From assembly GCA_014762585.1 (NCBI GenBank), contig JABURN010000186.1:1-30482 (forward strand): a stretch of 30,482 nt of DNA, given 5' to 3'. The notes beneath the pieces are model-generated. The model was given only the letters and a program-made list of their open reading frames with translations, did no database searches and had not been told where the DNA came from. The DNA is from Methylophaga sp. (GTDB lineage: Bacteria > Pseudomonadota > Gammaproteobacteria > Nitrosococcales > Methylophagaceae). Both the position numbers and the translations under genes were made by a program. Below, one piece after another: positions 1 to 8,909 of the stretch. Numbering within the stretch: position 1 is the first letter of the stretch; every line of letters starts with the position of its first letter.

Positions 1-1325
1 CCGTGGTCAGCAGCCTGCTCAAAGTTGCCGGTTTTGATGTGCACCGTGAGTACTACGTCAATGATGCCGGCAGGCAGATGGATATTCTGGGTACCAGTGT
101 CTGGCTGCGTTATCTGCAGGCCTGTGGCGAACATTTCACCTTTCCCAGTAATGGCTATCAGGGCGACTATGTCCGTGATATCGCCGCCGAACTCCAGCAT
201 CAATACGGCGAGCAGTTCCTTCATGCGGCCGAAGAAGTCTTTAATGGCATTCCTGCCGATGAACCCGAAGGCGGCGATAAGGAAATGCACATTGATGCCT
301 TAACCAACCGTGCCAAGCATTTGCTGGGTGAGGCTGACTACCGTGTGGTATTTGATAAGGGGCTGAACGCGATACTGAATGACATTCGCGACGATCTGGC
401 CGAGTTTGGTACCGAATATGACGAATGGTTTTCCGAACGCTCTCTGGTTGAGTCCGGTGAAGTCGATAAAGCCATCGAGCAGCTGAAAGCCGCTGGCCAG
501 CTGTATCAGGACAAAGGCGCCTGGTGGTTCCGCTCCACCGATTATGGTGATGAAAAAGACCGGGTGGTGGTGCGTGACAACGGGCAGAAGACCTATTTTG
601 CTTCGGATATTGCCTATCACCTGAATAAATATCAGCGCGGATTTGAACAGATCATCGATATCTGGGGTGCCGATCACCATGGCTATATTCCCCGGGTGAA
701 AGCGGCTGTGACTGCCATGCAGCAGAATGTCGACCAGCTGAAAGTGCTGCTGGTGCAGTTTGCGGTGCTTTATCGCGGTGCTGAAAAAGTGGGTATGTCG
801 ACCCGCAGCGGCGAATTTGTGACTCTGCGTGAGTTACGCGATGAAGTCGGCAAGGACGCAGCGCGTTTCTTTTATGTGATGCGCGGCGCTGATCAGCATA
901 TGGACTTTGATTTGGAACTGGCCAAATCTCAGAGCAACGATAACCCGGTGTATTACGTGCAATATGCTCACGCCCGTGTCTGCAGTGTGTTCCGCCAACT
1001 GGTAGAGCGCGGCATGCAATGGAATCAGGCGCAGGGAGAAGCCAGTCTGTCTGCACTGACCGCTGACCATGAAGAAGCGCTGATGACAAGACTTTCGACC
1101 TATCCGGAAGTGCTGGAAAATGCGGCAGTGAATCACACACCGCATATGCTGGCGCATTACCTGACCGATCTGGCGCGTGATTTTCACACCTACTACAACG
1201 CGCATCAGTTCATCGTTGACGATGAAGCACTGTGTCAGGCACGGCTGACGCTGATTGCTGCCGTGCGTCAGGTCATTGCCAATGCCCTGGGGGTGATGGG
1301 CGTGTCTGCACCGGAATCAATGTGA
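1..1325 (+). CDS. argS: Arginyl-tRNA synthetase, 5' truncated by the window edge
   Basis: Class I aminoacyl-tRNA synthetase that charges tRNA-Arg in the cytoplasm. The first full codon in frame is at position 3, and about 440 residues are present. Bacterial ArgS is usually 560-590 residues, so roughly the first 130-140, including the HIGH motif, lie outside the window. Visible hallmarks are [10 protein letters not shown] near the start, the [11 protein letters not shown] segment of the catalytic core, and [16 protein letters not shown], which takes the place of the KMSKS loop in this ArgS subgroup. The C-terminal part is the DALR anticodon-binding domain ([15 protein letters not shown] through the final LGVMGV). 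The gene ends with TGA ten bases before the GTG of the SPOR gene, so the two are probably co-transcribed. The leading GTG at position 3 is an internal valine and not the real start. Identification is secure. Confidence 0.97.
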   Translation, partial: VVSSLLKVAGFDVHREYYVNDAGRQMDILGTSVWLRYLQACGEHFTFPSNGYQGDYVRDIAAELQHQYGEQFLHAAEEVFNGIPADEPEGGDKEMHIDALTNRAKHLLGEADYRVVFDKGLNAILNDIRDDLAEFGTEYDEWFSERSLVESGEVDKAIEQLKAAGQLYQDKGAWWFRSTDYGDEKDRVVVRDNGQKTYFASDIAYHLNKYQRGFEQIIDIWGADHHGYIPRVKAAVTAMQQNVDQLKVLLVQFAVLYRGAEKVGMSTRSGEFVTLRELRDEVGKDAARFFYVMRGADQHMDFDLELAKSQSNDNPVYYVQYAHARVCSVFRQLVERGMQWNQAQGEASLSALTADHEEALMTRLSTYPEVLENAAVNHTPHMLAHYLTDLARDFHTYYNAHQFIVDDEALCQARLTLIAAVRQVIANALGVMGVSAPESM

Positions 1326-1335
1326 GGGGTTAATT

Positions 1336-1914
1336 GTGGCTGCCAGAAGAAATACCCGAAACAATGAACAGGGCCGCAGTCTCCCCTGGGGACCGATGCT
1401 GCTCAGCTTTGCGGTCGGTGCTTTTGTCATGTTCCTGCTGCATCTGAAAGATAATGTGCCGGAAGACAAGACCAGCACGTCAGCGAACAAACCGCAGCAA
1501 CAGCAGCAATCACAGGGTGTGGAGCCCACTTTTGATTTCTATACCCTGTTACCCGAAATGGAAACCGTGGTGGAGAATAAGAATAAAGGCGATCAGCCGG
1601 TCGTCACCGCACCGCCGGAGCCACCGGCCACTGAAGTGGAAACCCGGACCGAGACCCAGGCTGAACCGGCTGAGCGCTATATGATTCAGGTCGGCTCATT
1701 CAAGAAGCTGGCCGATGCCGACGGTTTTCGCGCAAAGTTAGCCTTATTGGGTATTGAGTCTAAAGTTCAGACCGTTACCATAGACAACAAAGATACATGG
1801 CACCGTGTACAGATTGGCCCGATTGCTGGCCGTAACAAGGCCGATGCGCTGCAGCGTCAGCTACAGGAGAATCAGATTGATTCCTTGTTACTGCGCACCC
1901 AGCAAAACGGCTAG
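1336..1914 (+). CDS. SPOR-domain cell-division protein, FtsN-like
   Basis: A 192-residue bitopic inner-membrane protein. It has a short basic cytoplasmic tail (AARRNTRNN), one membrane segment at about residues 16-35 (PWGPMLLSFAVGAFVMFLLH), a Q-rich and P/E-rich periplasmic linker (residues 45-110), and a C-terminal SPOR domain starting at RYMIQVGSFKK (about 114-190). SPOR domains bind denuded septal peptidoglycan, and FtsN uses one to activate division. The start is GTG at 1336, preceded by a GAGGGG ribosome-binding site at 1324-1329. The position directly after argS matches many gammaproteobacteria, where an FtsN-like SPOR gene often precedes hslVU. Here hslVU is absent and fhc genes follow. 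The exact role (FtsN itself or a paralogue) is not decided by the sequence. Confidence 0.88.
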   Translation: MAARRNTRNNEQGRSLPWGPMLLSFAVGAFVMFLLHLKDNVPEDKTSTSANKPQQQQQSQGVEPTFDFYTLLPEMETVVENKNKGDQPVVTAPPEPPATEVETRTETQAEPAERYMIQVGSFKKLADADGFRAKLALLGIESKVQTVTIDNKDTWHRVQIGPIAGRNKADALQRQLQENQIDSLLLRTQQNG

Positions 1915-1921
1915 CGATGCC

Positions 1922-1936
1922 CCGGCACAGTGCCGG
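1922..1936. repeat. Short GC-rich inverted repeat after the SPOR gene
   Basis: Perfect 7-bp arms CCGGCAC and GTGCCGG around a single A, starting seven bases after the SPOR stop codon. It could form a tight hairpin at the 3' end of the argS-SPOR transcript. No T-run follows, so it is not a standard intrinsic terminator. It may instead protect the 3' end or mark the boundary before the fhc promoter. Confidence 0.4.
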
Positions 1937-2012
1937 AGACCAGTGATGCCGGTTTAAATAACGGCCTGCTGACCCCAGTTTAAAATTTAACAATTTGATT
2001 GAGGACACCGAC

Positions 2013-3287
2013 ATGACGGACAAGCAAAGCGACGGCATTTATCATGATGTCGCCAGTCCCTTCTGCGGTATTGCTTCCGATGACCTGGTGGTCGAGGTAC
2101 ACGGCAATACGGTGACGGTGAAAGAAAATGGTGACCCTGTCACCCGGCATGGCTTCGAAACGCCGTTGACCGATCTTTCGCCACGAATCAAGGGAAAGGA
2201 AGTCTCACTGGATGAAGCGGTCAGCCATATCGCCGGTTTGCTGAAAAACAGCAAACAGCCGCTGATTGGCGGCATGGGAACGGATTTGAATGGCGCCCGC
2301 GCAGCCATGGCGCTGGCTGATATCAGCCGGGCGACGATTGACAGCCAGTTTTCTGATGCCGCCTTCCGCAATATTCTGGTATTGCAGGACAGTGGGTATA
2401 TGACCACGACCCTGACCGAAGTGCGTAACCGGGTTGATGTACTGCTGGTCGTCGGTACCGATATTGAATCCTCATTCCCGCGCTTTTTTGAACGCGTCAT
2501 CTGGCCAAAAGAAAGCATGTTTGACCAGGATGTGGAAAGCAGGGAGATTATTTATCTCGGCAAAAAACCTTCAGGTGATGCCTCAACCTCGCCGGGCGGT
2601 CGCAAGGCGGAAGTGATTGAATGTGATGATGCCGACCTGCCGGAAGTGATATCCGTGCTGCGCGCTCTGTCCAATGAAAGACAGATTCAGGCAGAGACTG
2701 TCGGCGGCATCGCTGTCTCCAAACTCAATGAAATCGCAGAAAAGCTGCACACGGCGGATTACGGTGTGATCGCCTGGTCAGGTACCCAGCTTAATCATGA
2801 CCATGCTGAAGTCACTATTCAGAATATCTGCGAGATGATTAAAGAGATTAACGAATCGGTTCGCTGTAATGGTTTGCCGCTGGGGGGCAAAGAGGGAGAC
2901 ACCACGGTCAACGCCGTTTCTTCATGGCAATCCGGCTATCCGATGCGCACCAGCTTCAGCCGCAATATGCCTGACTATGATCCGTATATGAACCGCGGCC
3001 AGCGCATGCTGGATGAAGGCGAAGTGGATGTGCTGCTCTGGGTGTCCAGTTTCAATACCGAAGGTACACCACCGAAGACGGATGCTACGACCATTGTGCT
3101 GGGACGCTCCGGGATGACTTTTGAGCAGGAACCGGAAGTGTTTATTCCGGTCGGCGTACCCGGTATTGATCATATTGGCCGGACATTCCGCTGCGACAGT
3201 GTCGTCTCAGTGCCTTTGAAGAAATTACGTGACAGCGGCTTGCCCAGCACTTATGACGTGCTGACTGCTGTTGAACAAGCCCTGTAA
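2013..3287 (+). CDS. fhcB: Formyltransferase/hydrolase complex subunit B
   Basis: Subunit B of the bacterial Fhc complex, a homologue of archaeal formylmethanofuran dehydrogenase FwdB/FmdB. I place the start at ATG 2013 because GAGGA lies eight bases upstream; this gives 424 residues. An in-frame TTG at 1995 has no ribosome site. In archaea this subunit carries the molybdopterin or tungstopterin and a [4Fe-4S] cluster. Here the N-terminal motif reads SPFCGIASDDL, keeping only Cys18, and the position of the last cluster cysteine is occupied by PVTRHGFE. This fits the known bacterial complex, in which subunit B is redox-inactive and is kept for structure. It is the first gene of fhcBADC, with 12 bases to fhcA. 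It acts in the cytoplasm in H4MPT-linked C1 oxidation. Confidence 0.93.
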   Translation: MTDKQSDGIYHDVASPFCGIASDDLVVEVHGNTVTVKENGDPVTRHGFETPLTDLSPRIKGKEVSLDEAVSHIAGLLKNSKQPLIGGMGTDLNGARAAMALADISRATIDSQFSDAAFRNILVLQDSGYMTTTLTEVRNRVDVLLVVGTDIESSFPRFFERVIWPKESMFDQDVESREIIYLGKKPSGDASTSPGGRKAEVIECDDADLPEVISVLRALSNERQIQAETVGGIAVSKLNEIAEKLHTADYGVIAWSGTQLNHDHAEVTIQNICEMIKEINESVRCNGLPLGGKEGDTTVNAVSSWQSGYPMRTSFSRNMPDYDPYMNRGQRMLDEGEVDVLLWVSSFNTEGTPPKTDATTIVLGRSGMTFEQEPEVFIPVGVPGIDHIGRTFRCDSVVSVPLKKLRDSGLPSTYDVLTAVEQAL

Positions 3288-3299
3288 ACGGAGACCAAG

Positions 3300-4967
3300 A
3301 TGCTTACTAAACTCACAGGCGGTCGCGTTATTGATCCTGAACATGGCATTAATGATGTGGTTCGCGATATCTATATCCGTGATGGTCGTATTGTCGATGC
3401 ACCCAGTGACGGCAAGATCGACGAAGAAATCGATGTGCGTGGCAAAATCATCATGTCCGGCGCGATTGATATGCATACCCATATCGGCGGCGGTAAGGTC
3501 AATATTGCCCGTACCATGCTGCCCGAAGATCATGCTGAATCCCTGATTGAACGTACCGAGCTGATGCGCAGTGGCTGCGGTCATGCGGCGCCCAGTACGC
3601 TGACCACCGGTTACCGTTATGCGGAAATGGGTTATACCGCCGGCTTTGAACCGGCCGTATTGCCGATCAATGCCCGCCAGGCGCATATGGAAATGCATGA
3701 CACACCGATCATCGATAAAGGGGGTTATGCAATGCTGGGCAGTGATGATTTCCTGCTCAGGATGATGGCGGCCAACGCCGATCAGGACGCGATTAACAAC
3801 TATGTTGCCTGGATCCTGACCCATACCCAGGCACTGGGCCTGAAAGTGGTGAATCCGGGTGGTATCAATGCCTTTAAATTCAATCAGCGCAAGCTGGATC
3901 TGGATGAGAAGAACACCTTCTACGATGTCTCGCCGCGTGAGATTCTGCAGCGCCTGTCACGGGCTGTGACCGAACTGGGCGTGCCGCATCCACTGCATGT
4001 GCATGGCTGTAACCTCGGTGTGCCCGGTAACAAGGACACCACCCTCGATACTATTCAGGGTATCGAAGGTCTGCCGATGCATCTGACCCATATTCAATTC
4101 CACAGTTATGGCACTGAAGGCGATTTCAAATTCTCTTCCGGTGCCGCGGAAATTGCCGAAGCGATTAACCGTAACAAGAATATTACCGTCGACGTCGGCC
4201 AGATTCTGTTTGGTCAGACCGTTACCGCTTCCGGTGACAACATGCGCCAGTTTGCCGGGGCGCCGCATGCGCATCCGAACAAATGGGTGTGCATGGACAT
4301 CGAATGTGATGCCGGTTGCGGTGTGGTGCCGTTCAAATACAAAGATCAGAGCTTTGTGAATGCGTTGCAGTGGATGATTGGTCTGGAGACCTTCCTGATG
4401 GTCGATGATCCATGGCGGATCTTCCTGACGACTGATCACCCCAACGGGGCGCCTTTCACCAGTTATCCACACCTGATCAAGCTCCTGATGGACAAGTCCT
4501 TCCGCAACGATATGCTGTCAACGCTGCATCCGGAAGCACAGAAGGCTACTCACCTGGCATCCATTGATCGCGAATATTCACTGTATGACATCGCCACCAT
4601 GACCCGCGCCGGTGCAGCCCGACTGCTGGGTCTCGCAGATCGCGGACATCTGGGCGTAGGGGCCGCGGCCGATATCACTGTTTACAGTGATCAACCGGAC
4701 CGTGAAAAAATGTTCAGCAGCCCGGATTATGTGTTCAAAGATGGCAATATGGTGGTCAAAAACGGTGAGCTGGTTAAAATCAGCTGGGGCACCACCCATG
4801 TGGTCAAACCGAACTATGATGCGTCGATTGAAAAATCACTGAAATCCTATTTCGATAAATATCACACGGTTAAGATGGGTAACTTCAAAATAAGCGATGA
4901 TGAAATCGTCGATGACGGTCGTGGCAGCCTGACCGTTCAGCCGTTGAAACAAGGAGGTAAACTATGA
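3300..4967 (+). CDS. fhcA: Formyltransferase/hydrolase complex subunit A (formyl hydrolase)
   Basis: A 555-residue amidohydrolase-superfamily protein, the bacterial counterpart of FwdA. It hydrolyses the formylated methanofuran analogue and releases formate. The metal-binding motif DMHTHIGGG is at residues 57-65 (His59 and His61), and later conserved blocks include HVHGCNLG, HLTHIQFHSYG and FLTTDHPNGAPF. The last of these contains the expected catalytic aspartate of the fold. The C-terminal small beta domain (GVGAAADITVYSDQPD) is typical of amidohydrolases. The ATG follows a GGAGACC ribosome site. The last four bases overlap fhcD as ATGA, which points to translational coupling. Length and motifs are normal for the family. 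Confidence 0.96.
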   Translation: MLTKLTGGRVIDPEHGINDVVRDIYIRDGRIVDAPSDGKIDEEIDVRGKIIMSGAIDMHTHIGGGKVNIARTMLPEDHAESLIERTELMRSGCGHAAPSTLTTGYRYAEMGYTAGFEPAVLPINARQAHMEMHDTPIIDKGGYAMLGSDDFLLRMMAANADQDAINNYVAWILTHTQALGLKVVNPGGINAFKFNQRKLDLDEKNTFYDVSPREILQRLSRAVTELGVPHPLHVHGCNLGVPGNKDTTLDTIQGIEGLPMHLTHIQFHSYGTEGDFKFSSGAAEIAEAINRNKNITVDVGQILFGQTVTASGDNMRQFAGAPHAHPNKWVCMDIECDAGCGVVPFKYKDQSFVNALQWMIGLETFLMVDDPWRIFLTTDHPNGAPFTSYPHLIKLLMDKSFRNDMLSTLHPEAQKATHLASIDREYSLYDIATMTRAGAARLLGLADRGHLGVGAAADITVYSDQPDREKMFSSPDYVFKDGNMVVKNGELVKISWGTTHVVKPNYDASIEKSLKSYFDKYHTVKMGNFKISDDEIVDDGRGSLTVQPLKQGGKL

Positions 4968-5869
4968 TTATCAACGGCGTCACGATTGACGAAACCTTCG
5001 CGGAAGCCTTTCCGATGCGCGGCACCCGCGTCATCATCACTGCGCAGAACCTGGAATGGGCGATGAATTCGGCCCAGGCCTTTACTGGTTTCGCGACCTC
5101 GGTGATTGCCTGCGGTTGCGAAGCCGGTATCGAGCGCACGCTGGAACCACATGAAACACCGGATGGCCGTCCGGGCGTCGCCTGTCTGATTTTTGCGATG
5201 GGCGGTAAAGGTCTGGCCAAACAGGTGGAAACCCGAGCGGGTCAGTGTGTACTTACTTCTCCGACTTCAGCCTTATTCTCAGGTCTTGCTATGGACCAGG
5301 AAGAGAAAGAAATTCCACTGGGTAAAAATCTGCGATTCTTCGGCGATGGCTATCAGATTTCCAAAATGATCGATGGCAAGCGCTACTGGCGTATTCCGGT
5401 CATGGATGGCGAATTCCTGGCAGAAGAAACCACCGGGATCCGTGCCTCGGTCGGTGGTGGTAACTTCCTGATCCTGGCTGAATCCCAGCCACAGGCGCTG
5501 GCAGCCTGTGAAGCCGCGATTCGCGAAATGCGTAAACTGCCCAATGTCATCATGCCGTTCCCGGGCGGGGTGGTTCGCAGTGGCTCCAAAGTGGGTTCCA
5601 AATACAAGGCGCTGAATGCCTCGACCAACGATGCCTTCTGTCCGACTCTGAAAGGTCAGACCAAAACCGAGCTGTCGCCGGAAGTGGAATCGGTGATGGA
5701 AATCGTTATCGATGGTTTGACCGAAGCCGACATCAACAAGGCGATGCGCGCCGGTATTCAGGCTGCCTGTGAACTGGGTGCCGAAAACGGCATACGCCGC
5801 ATCAGTGCCGGTAACTATGGCGGCAAGCTGGGACCGTTCCACTTTCACCTGCAGGAGATCATGGCATGA
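4964..5869 (+). CDS. fhcD: Formylmethanofuran:H4MPT formyltransferase subunit
   Basis: A 301-residue homologue of archaeal Ftr. It transfers the formyl group between 5-formyl-H4MPT and the methanofuran cofactor. The N-terminus MIINGVTIDETFAEAFPMRGTR matches the family, as do ATSVIACGCEAGIE, DGRPGVACLIFAMG and FPGGVVRSGSKVGSKYKAL. Family length is about 295-310, so the protein is complete. An AGGAGG ribosome site lies at the end of fhcA, and both ends of the gene form ATGA overlaps with fhcA and fhcC. It acts in the complex with subunits A, B and C, passing the formyl group on to the FhcA hydrolase. Some annotations call it ftr or ffsA. Confidence 0.96.
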   Translation: MIINGVTIDETFAEAFPMRGTRVIITAQNLEWAMNSAQAFTGFATSVIACGCEAGIERTLEPHETPDGRPGVACLIFAMGGKGLAKQVETRAGQCVLTSPTSALFSGLAMDQEEKEIPLGKNLRFFGDGYQISKMIDGKRYWRIPVMDGEFLAEETTGIRASVGGGNFLILAESQPQALAACEAAIREMRKLPNVIMPFPGGVVRSGSKVGSKYKALNASTNDAFCPTLKGQTKTELSPEVESVMEIVIDGLTEADINKAMRAGIQAACELGAENGIRRISAGNYGGKLGPFHFHLQEIMA

Positions 5870-6681
5870 GCGAATTGATTCTGACTCTGAAATCAGCCCC
5901 GGCCCAGCGGGTGGACTGCTCGCCGCTGACGGTGGATAAACTGGAAGGTAAAAGCGTCAAGGATATTGCGGCGCTGACCCTGGTGGTGGGCAATCAGAAA
6001 CTGCGGGTGGATGAGCTGTTTGATATCGACGGTGACGATCCCGCTGTGATGCGTTTTGAAAACGCCACCGATAAGCTGGATCACATCGGTCACGGCATGA
6101 CCACCGGCACGATTACCGTGAACGGTAATGCCGGCGCCTATCTGGGCCAGTTTATGATGGGCGGTGAGATCATTGTTAACGGTAACACCGGCATTTATAC
6201 CGCCTGTGAGATGAAAAAAGGTTTTATCAAGGTGAACGGCAATGCCGGTGACTTTGTCGGTGCAGCGCGGATTGGCTACAAAAACGGCATGACCGGTGGC
6301 ACCGTCGTCATCACGGGCAATACCGGTGCCCGCACCGGCGATCATATGCGTCGCGGCATGATTCTGATAGAAGGCAATGCCGGCGATTACTGCGGTTCGC
6401 GTATGGTTTCCGGCACGATTGCGGTACTGGGTCAGGTTGGTGCGCATCTCGGTTATGCCATGAAACGCGGCACGCTGCTGCTGCAACAGGCACCAGAAAA
6501 AGGGATTTCCGCCAATTTCAATGACTGTGGCTCGCATACGCTGGCGTTCCTGCCACTGATGTTCGCCTCATTCAGAAAACTCGATTCCGAGTTTGCCCGG
6601 GTGGAACCCTTCTCGCGGGTGCAGCGTTATGCCGGCGATTTATCCGGCATCGGCATGGGCGAGATTCTGGTTAAAATATAA
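5866..6681 (+). CDS. fhcC: Formyltransferase/hydrolase complex subunit C
   Basis: A 271-residue homologue of FwdC/FmdC. It is a right-handed beta-helix related to the C-terminal GXGXG domain of glutamate synthase. The core (about residues 75-210) is a series of short repeats of the form VNGNAGAYLG, VNGNTGIYTA, VNGNAGDFVG, ITGNTGARTG, IEGNAGDYCG and VLGQVGAHLG. This beta-helix is the scaffold that holds the other subunits together. Its start overlaps the fhcD stop by four bases, and it is the last gene of the operon, ending 22 bases before a clear terminator hairpin. No cofactor motif is seen, as expected. Confidence 0.94.
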   Translation: MSELILTLKSAPAQRVDCSPLTVDKLEGKSVKDIAALTLVVGNQKLRVDELFDIDGDDPAVMRFENATDKLDHIGHGMTTGTITVNGNAGAYLGQFMMGGEIIVNGNTGIYTACEMKKGFIKVNGNAGDFVGAARIGYKNGMTGGTVVITGNTGARTGDHMRRGMILIEGNAGDYCGSRMVSGTIAVLGQVGAHLGYAMKRGTLLLQQAPEKGISANFNDCGSHTLAFLPLMFASFRKLDSEFARVEPFSRVQRYAGDLSGIGMGEILVKI

Positions 6682-6703
6682 TCAGATTCTGTGTTCAAAG
6701 CAT

Positions 6704-6733
6704 AAAAAGGCCTGCTTTTCAGCAGGCTTTTTT
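6704..6733 (+). terminator. Intrinsic terminator of the fhc operon
   Basis: A 7-bp stem GCCTGCT / AGCAGGC (6710-6716 with 6721-6727) with a TTTC loop is preceded by an A-run and followed by six T residues. It begins shortly after the fhcC stop codon. The flanking A and T runs could extend the stem, so it might also work weakly in the other direction, but no minus-strand gene reads towards it. Confidence 0.88.
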
Positions 6734-6749
6734 GTCTTTGCTATTGTCT

Positions 6750-6778
6750 TTGGCAAAGCTGAAAAATTGGTTTAATCT
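6750..6778 (+). promoter_or_regulatory. Candidate sigma-70 promoter for fbp
   Basis: TTGGCA at 6750-6755 and TAATCT at 6773-6778 are separated by 17 bases. They lie between the fhc terminator and the fbp start, about 60 bases upstream of the ATG. Both boxes deviate from consensus. Position and spacing support it, but there is no direct proof. Confidence 0.35.
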
Positions 6779-6838
6779 CTGAGTTATAAGCTGTCTGAGA
6801 ACAGTCTTTATCCGGAGCTGAAAACAGAGGGATGGCCT

Positions 6839-7849
6839 ATGTCTGACAACGGTAAAACCGTTATCCAGTTTATTGTCGAGGAGCAGCGAGCGCATCCCGG
6901 TGCAACCGGTGACTTATCAGGCCTGCTTAGTGATATCAGCAGCGCCTGTAAGAAAATCTCGCATCTGGTGGGCCGAATCGGTCTGTCCGGCCTGGGTGGC
7001 TATGCCGACTCTGAAAATGTGCAGGGTGAAAGCCAGAAAAAACTGGATATCATCAGTAACGAGGTCATGATCGATCATCTTAAATGGACCGGTCACCTGG
7101 CAGCGATGGCCTCCGAGGAAAACGAGGAAATCATTCAGATCCCGGCGCGTTATCCGAAAGGCAAATATCTTATCTGTTTTGATCCTTTGGATGGTTCGGG
7201 CAATATCGATATTAACTTTTCGGTAGGAACCATCTTTTCGATTCTGCGCTGCCCGGAAAAGACCAAAAATCCCTCGCTTAAGGACTTCATGCAGCCAGGC
7301 ACCGAGCAGGTCTGTGCCGGTTTCTGTATTTACGGTCCGTCCACGATGCTGATTATGACCACGGGACACGGGGTAAATGGCTTTACGCTGGATCGCGATG
7401 TCGGTGAATTCATTCTGACGCATCCCAAAATGAATATTCCCAAGGATACCGCCGAGTTTGCGATTAACGTGTCCAACCATCGCCTGTGGGAAGCGCCGGT
7501 GCGTCGCTATATTGATGAATGTATACAGGGCGTAGACGGTGGCCGCGAAAAAAATTTCAATATGCGCTGGAATGCGTCCATGGTGGCCGAAATCTACCGT
7601 ATCCTGACCCGTGGGGGTACTTTTATGTACCCGATGGACACGCGCCTGGTGAAGCAGGGCGGCCACCTGAGGTTGATGTACGAAGCTAATCCGATGAGCT
7701 TCATTGTCGAGCAGGCCGGCGGCATGAGCTGGACCGGCTACCAGCGTATTATGGAAATTCAGCCGCAAGACATTCACCAGCGGGTACCGGTGATTCTGGG
7801 CTCGAAAAATGAAGTCGAGCGCATCGTGAAATACCACCTGGAAGATTAG
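6839..7849 (+). CDS. fbp: Fructose-1,6-bisphosphatase, class I
   Basis: A 336-residue cytoplasmic enzyme that converts fructose 1,6-bisphosphate to fructose 6-phosphate in gluconeogenesis and, in methylotrophs, in supplying the sugar phosphate pool used in C1 assimilation. The metal-binding signature [22 protein letters not shown] (about residues 114-135) is complete. Further family blocks are [49 protein letters not shown] and the final [12 protein letters not shown]. The length is normal (330-340). The GAGGGATGGCCT leader before the ATG contains the ribosome site. The gene lies alone behind the fhc terminator with its own candidate promoter, and the DUF4124 gene begins two bases after its stop. 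No cbb or RuMP genes are in the window, so the pathway link is inferred. Confidence 0.97.
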   Translation: MSDNGKTVIQFIVEEQRAHPGATGDLSGLLSDISSACKKISHLVGRIGLSGLGGYADSENVQGESQKKLDIISNEVMIDHLKWTGHLAAMASEENEEIIQIPARYPKGKYLICFDPLDGSGNIDINFSVGTIFSILRCPEKTKNPSLKDFMQPGTEQVCAGFCIYGPSTMLIMTTGHGVNGFTLDRDVGEFILTHPKMNIPKDTAEFAINVSNHRLWEAPVRRYIDECIQGVDGGREKNFNMRWNASMVAEIYRILTRGGTFMYPMDTRLVKQGGHLRLMYEANPMSFIVEQAGGMSWTGYQRIMEIQPQDIHQRVPVILGSKNEVERIVKYHLED

Positions 7850-7851
7850 TC

Positions 7852-8319
7852 ATGCGCTCCGCTGTTATTCTGCTCGGGCTCATGCTGGCACTGTCAGTCA
7901 AAGCGGATATCTATAAATGTACCGTCAATGGCAATACCAGCTTCAGTGATCAGCCTTGTGGCAAGCAGGCTGAAATCATCGAAATTGACAGCCGCAAACC
8001 GGATCAGCAAGCGGTACAGAACCAGCAAACAATTACTCAGCGCTTCCGGGAAGAGTCCCGGGTCAATCAGGTACATGCGCTGAAACGCAGAAATGATGAA
8101 CTCTCGTCCAGAATCGAGCGCCTGCAGCAGGATCGCCAGACAGAACTTAATCAGTTAAGACAACGCACCTACACCACCGAAGACGGCCGCATGGCCACCC
8201 GGGAACAGGGGCTGTTTGAACAGATGGACAGGGTGGATGCGGAATATCAGCAGCAAATCCGTGATCTAAAGTCGCAAATGCAGAAGAATCAACAGGAAAT
8301 CCATCAGCTTTATCAGTAA
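7852..8319 (+). CDS. DUF4124-domain secreted protein with coiled coil
   Basis: A 155-residue protein with a signal peptide (MRSAVILLGLMLALSVKA) followed by a short DUF4124 domain, seen as DIYKCTVNGNTSFSDQPCG with its paired cysteines (about residues 19-37). The remaining two thirds is highly charged, glutamine-rich and probably a coiled coil (from about residue 60 to the end). DUF4124 proteins are common in the periplasm of gammaproteobacteria and have no settled function. The start is two bases after the fbp stop, so it is likely co-transcribed with fbp. I can only place it as a periplasmic protein, not assign a reaction. Confidence 0.8.
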   Translation: MRSAVILLGLMLALSVKADIYKCTVNGNTSFSDQPCGKQAEIIEIDSRKPDQQAVQNQQTITQRFREESRVNQVHALKRRNDELSSRIERLQQDRQTELNQLRQRTYTTEDGRMATREQGLFEQMDRVDAEYQQQIRDLKSQMQKNQQEIHQLYQ

Positions 8320-8384
8320 ATTTTTGTGCTGGCTGGCAATAATCCGGATAAAAGTCAGCTCGTGTTAAACGGAGACATATTCAG

Positions 8385-8852
8385 ATGAAAAAGCTGCTAT
8401 TACTGCTGTCTCATGGTTTATTTCTGGGGATAGGTTTTGCTGTCGGTATCTACCTGTTGCCGATTTTGACCCAACCGCCGGCGCCGGATGACAAACAAGT
8501 CGGCGAGGTCGCTTCCAAGGCGCTTTTCACCGGCCATTTCAGTCCCAATCTGGAAGACAGCGATGCACTGCATTTCGGAGATGGCACTTTCTATATCAGC
8601 GACAAAGCGATTTCCTTTGATGGTCGGATTGCACCAGGGCCCGATTACCGGTTGTATCTGTCGCCGGTGTTTGTTGAGACCAAAGCCGATTTTGAAGCCA
8701 ACAAGGATAAGATGGTTCAGGCCGGAGAGGTCAGGACCTTTAACAACTTTATGTTCAAGCTTTCGCCGGAAATTAATCCGGCCGACTATAACAGCGCCAT
8801 TATCTGGTGCGAATCATTCAGTATTTTTATTACCGCCGGTCGCTACCAGTAA
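8385..8852 (+). CDS. Membrane-anchored DM13-domain protein
   Basis: 155 residues. An N-terminal hydrophobic segment (about residues 2-28) is a signal anchor or uncleaved signal peptide. Residues 45-155 resemble a DM13 domain: FTGHFSPNLEDSDALHFGDGTFYI, a middle APGPDYRLYLSP, and the ending YNSAIIWCESFSIFITAGRY with the conserved cysteine of that family. DM13 domains have been proposed to act in electron transfer or redox reactions at the cell surface, but direct evidence is thin. A GGAG ribosome site lies about 12 bases before the ATG. The gene is 65 bases after the DUF4124 gene and 57 before the next gene, so its operon membership is uncertain. Confidence 0.78.
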   Translation: MKKLLLLLSHGLFLGIGFAVGIYLLPILTQPPAPDDKQVGEVASKALFTGHFSPNLEDSDALHFGDGTFYISDKAISFDGRIAPGPDYRLYLSPVFVETKADFEANKDKMVQAGEVRTFNNFMFKLSPEINPADYNSAIIWCESFSIFITAGRYQ

Positions 8853-8909
8853 ACGGCGAGCCGAATGTTCCCGGATTTAGCGGAGAGGCATGCCTGACAA
8901 GGAGAAACC

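Noticed and set aside
1922..1936. Intrinsic terminator for argS-SPOR
   Set aside because: The hairpin is tight but has no T-run after it; kept only as an inverted repeat.
1995..2012. Earlier TTG start for fhcB
   Set aside because: It has no ribosome site, while ATG 2013 has GAGGA at the right distance and fits the family N-terminus.
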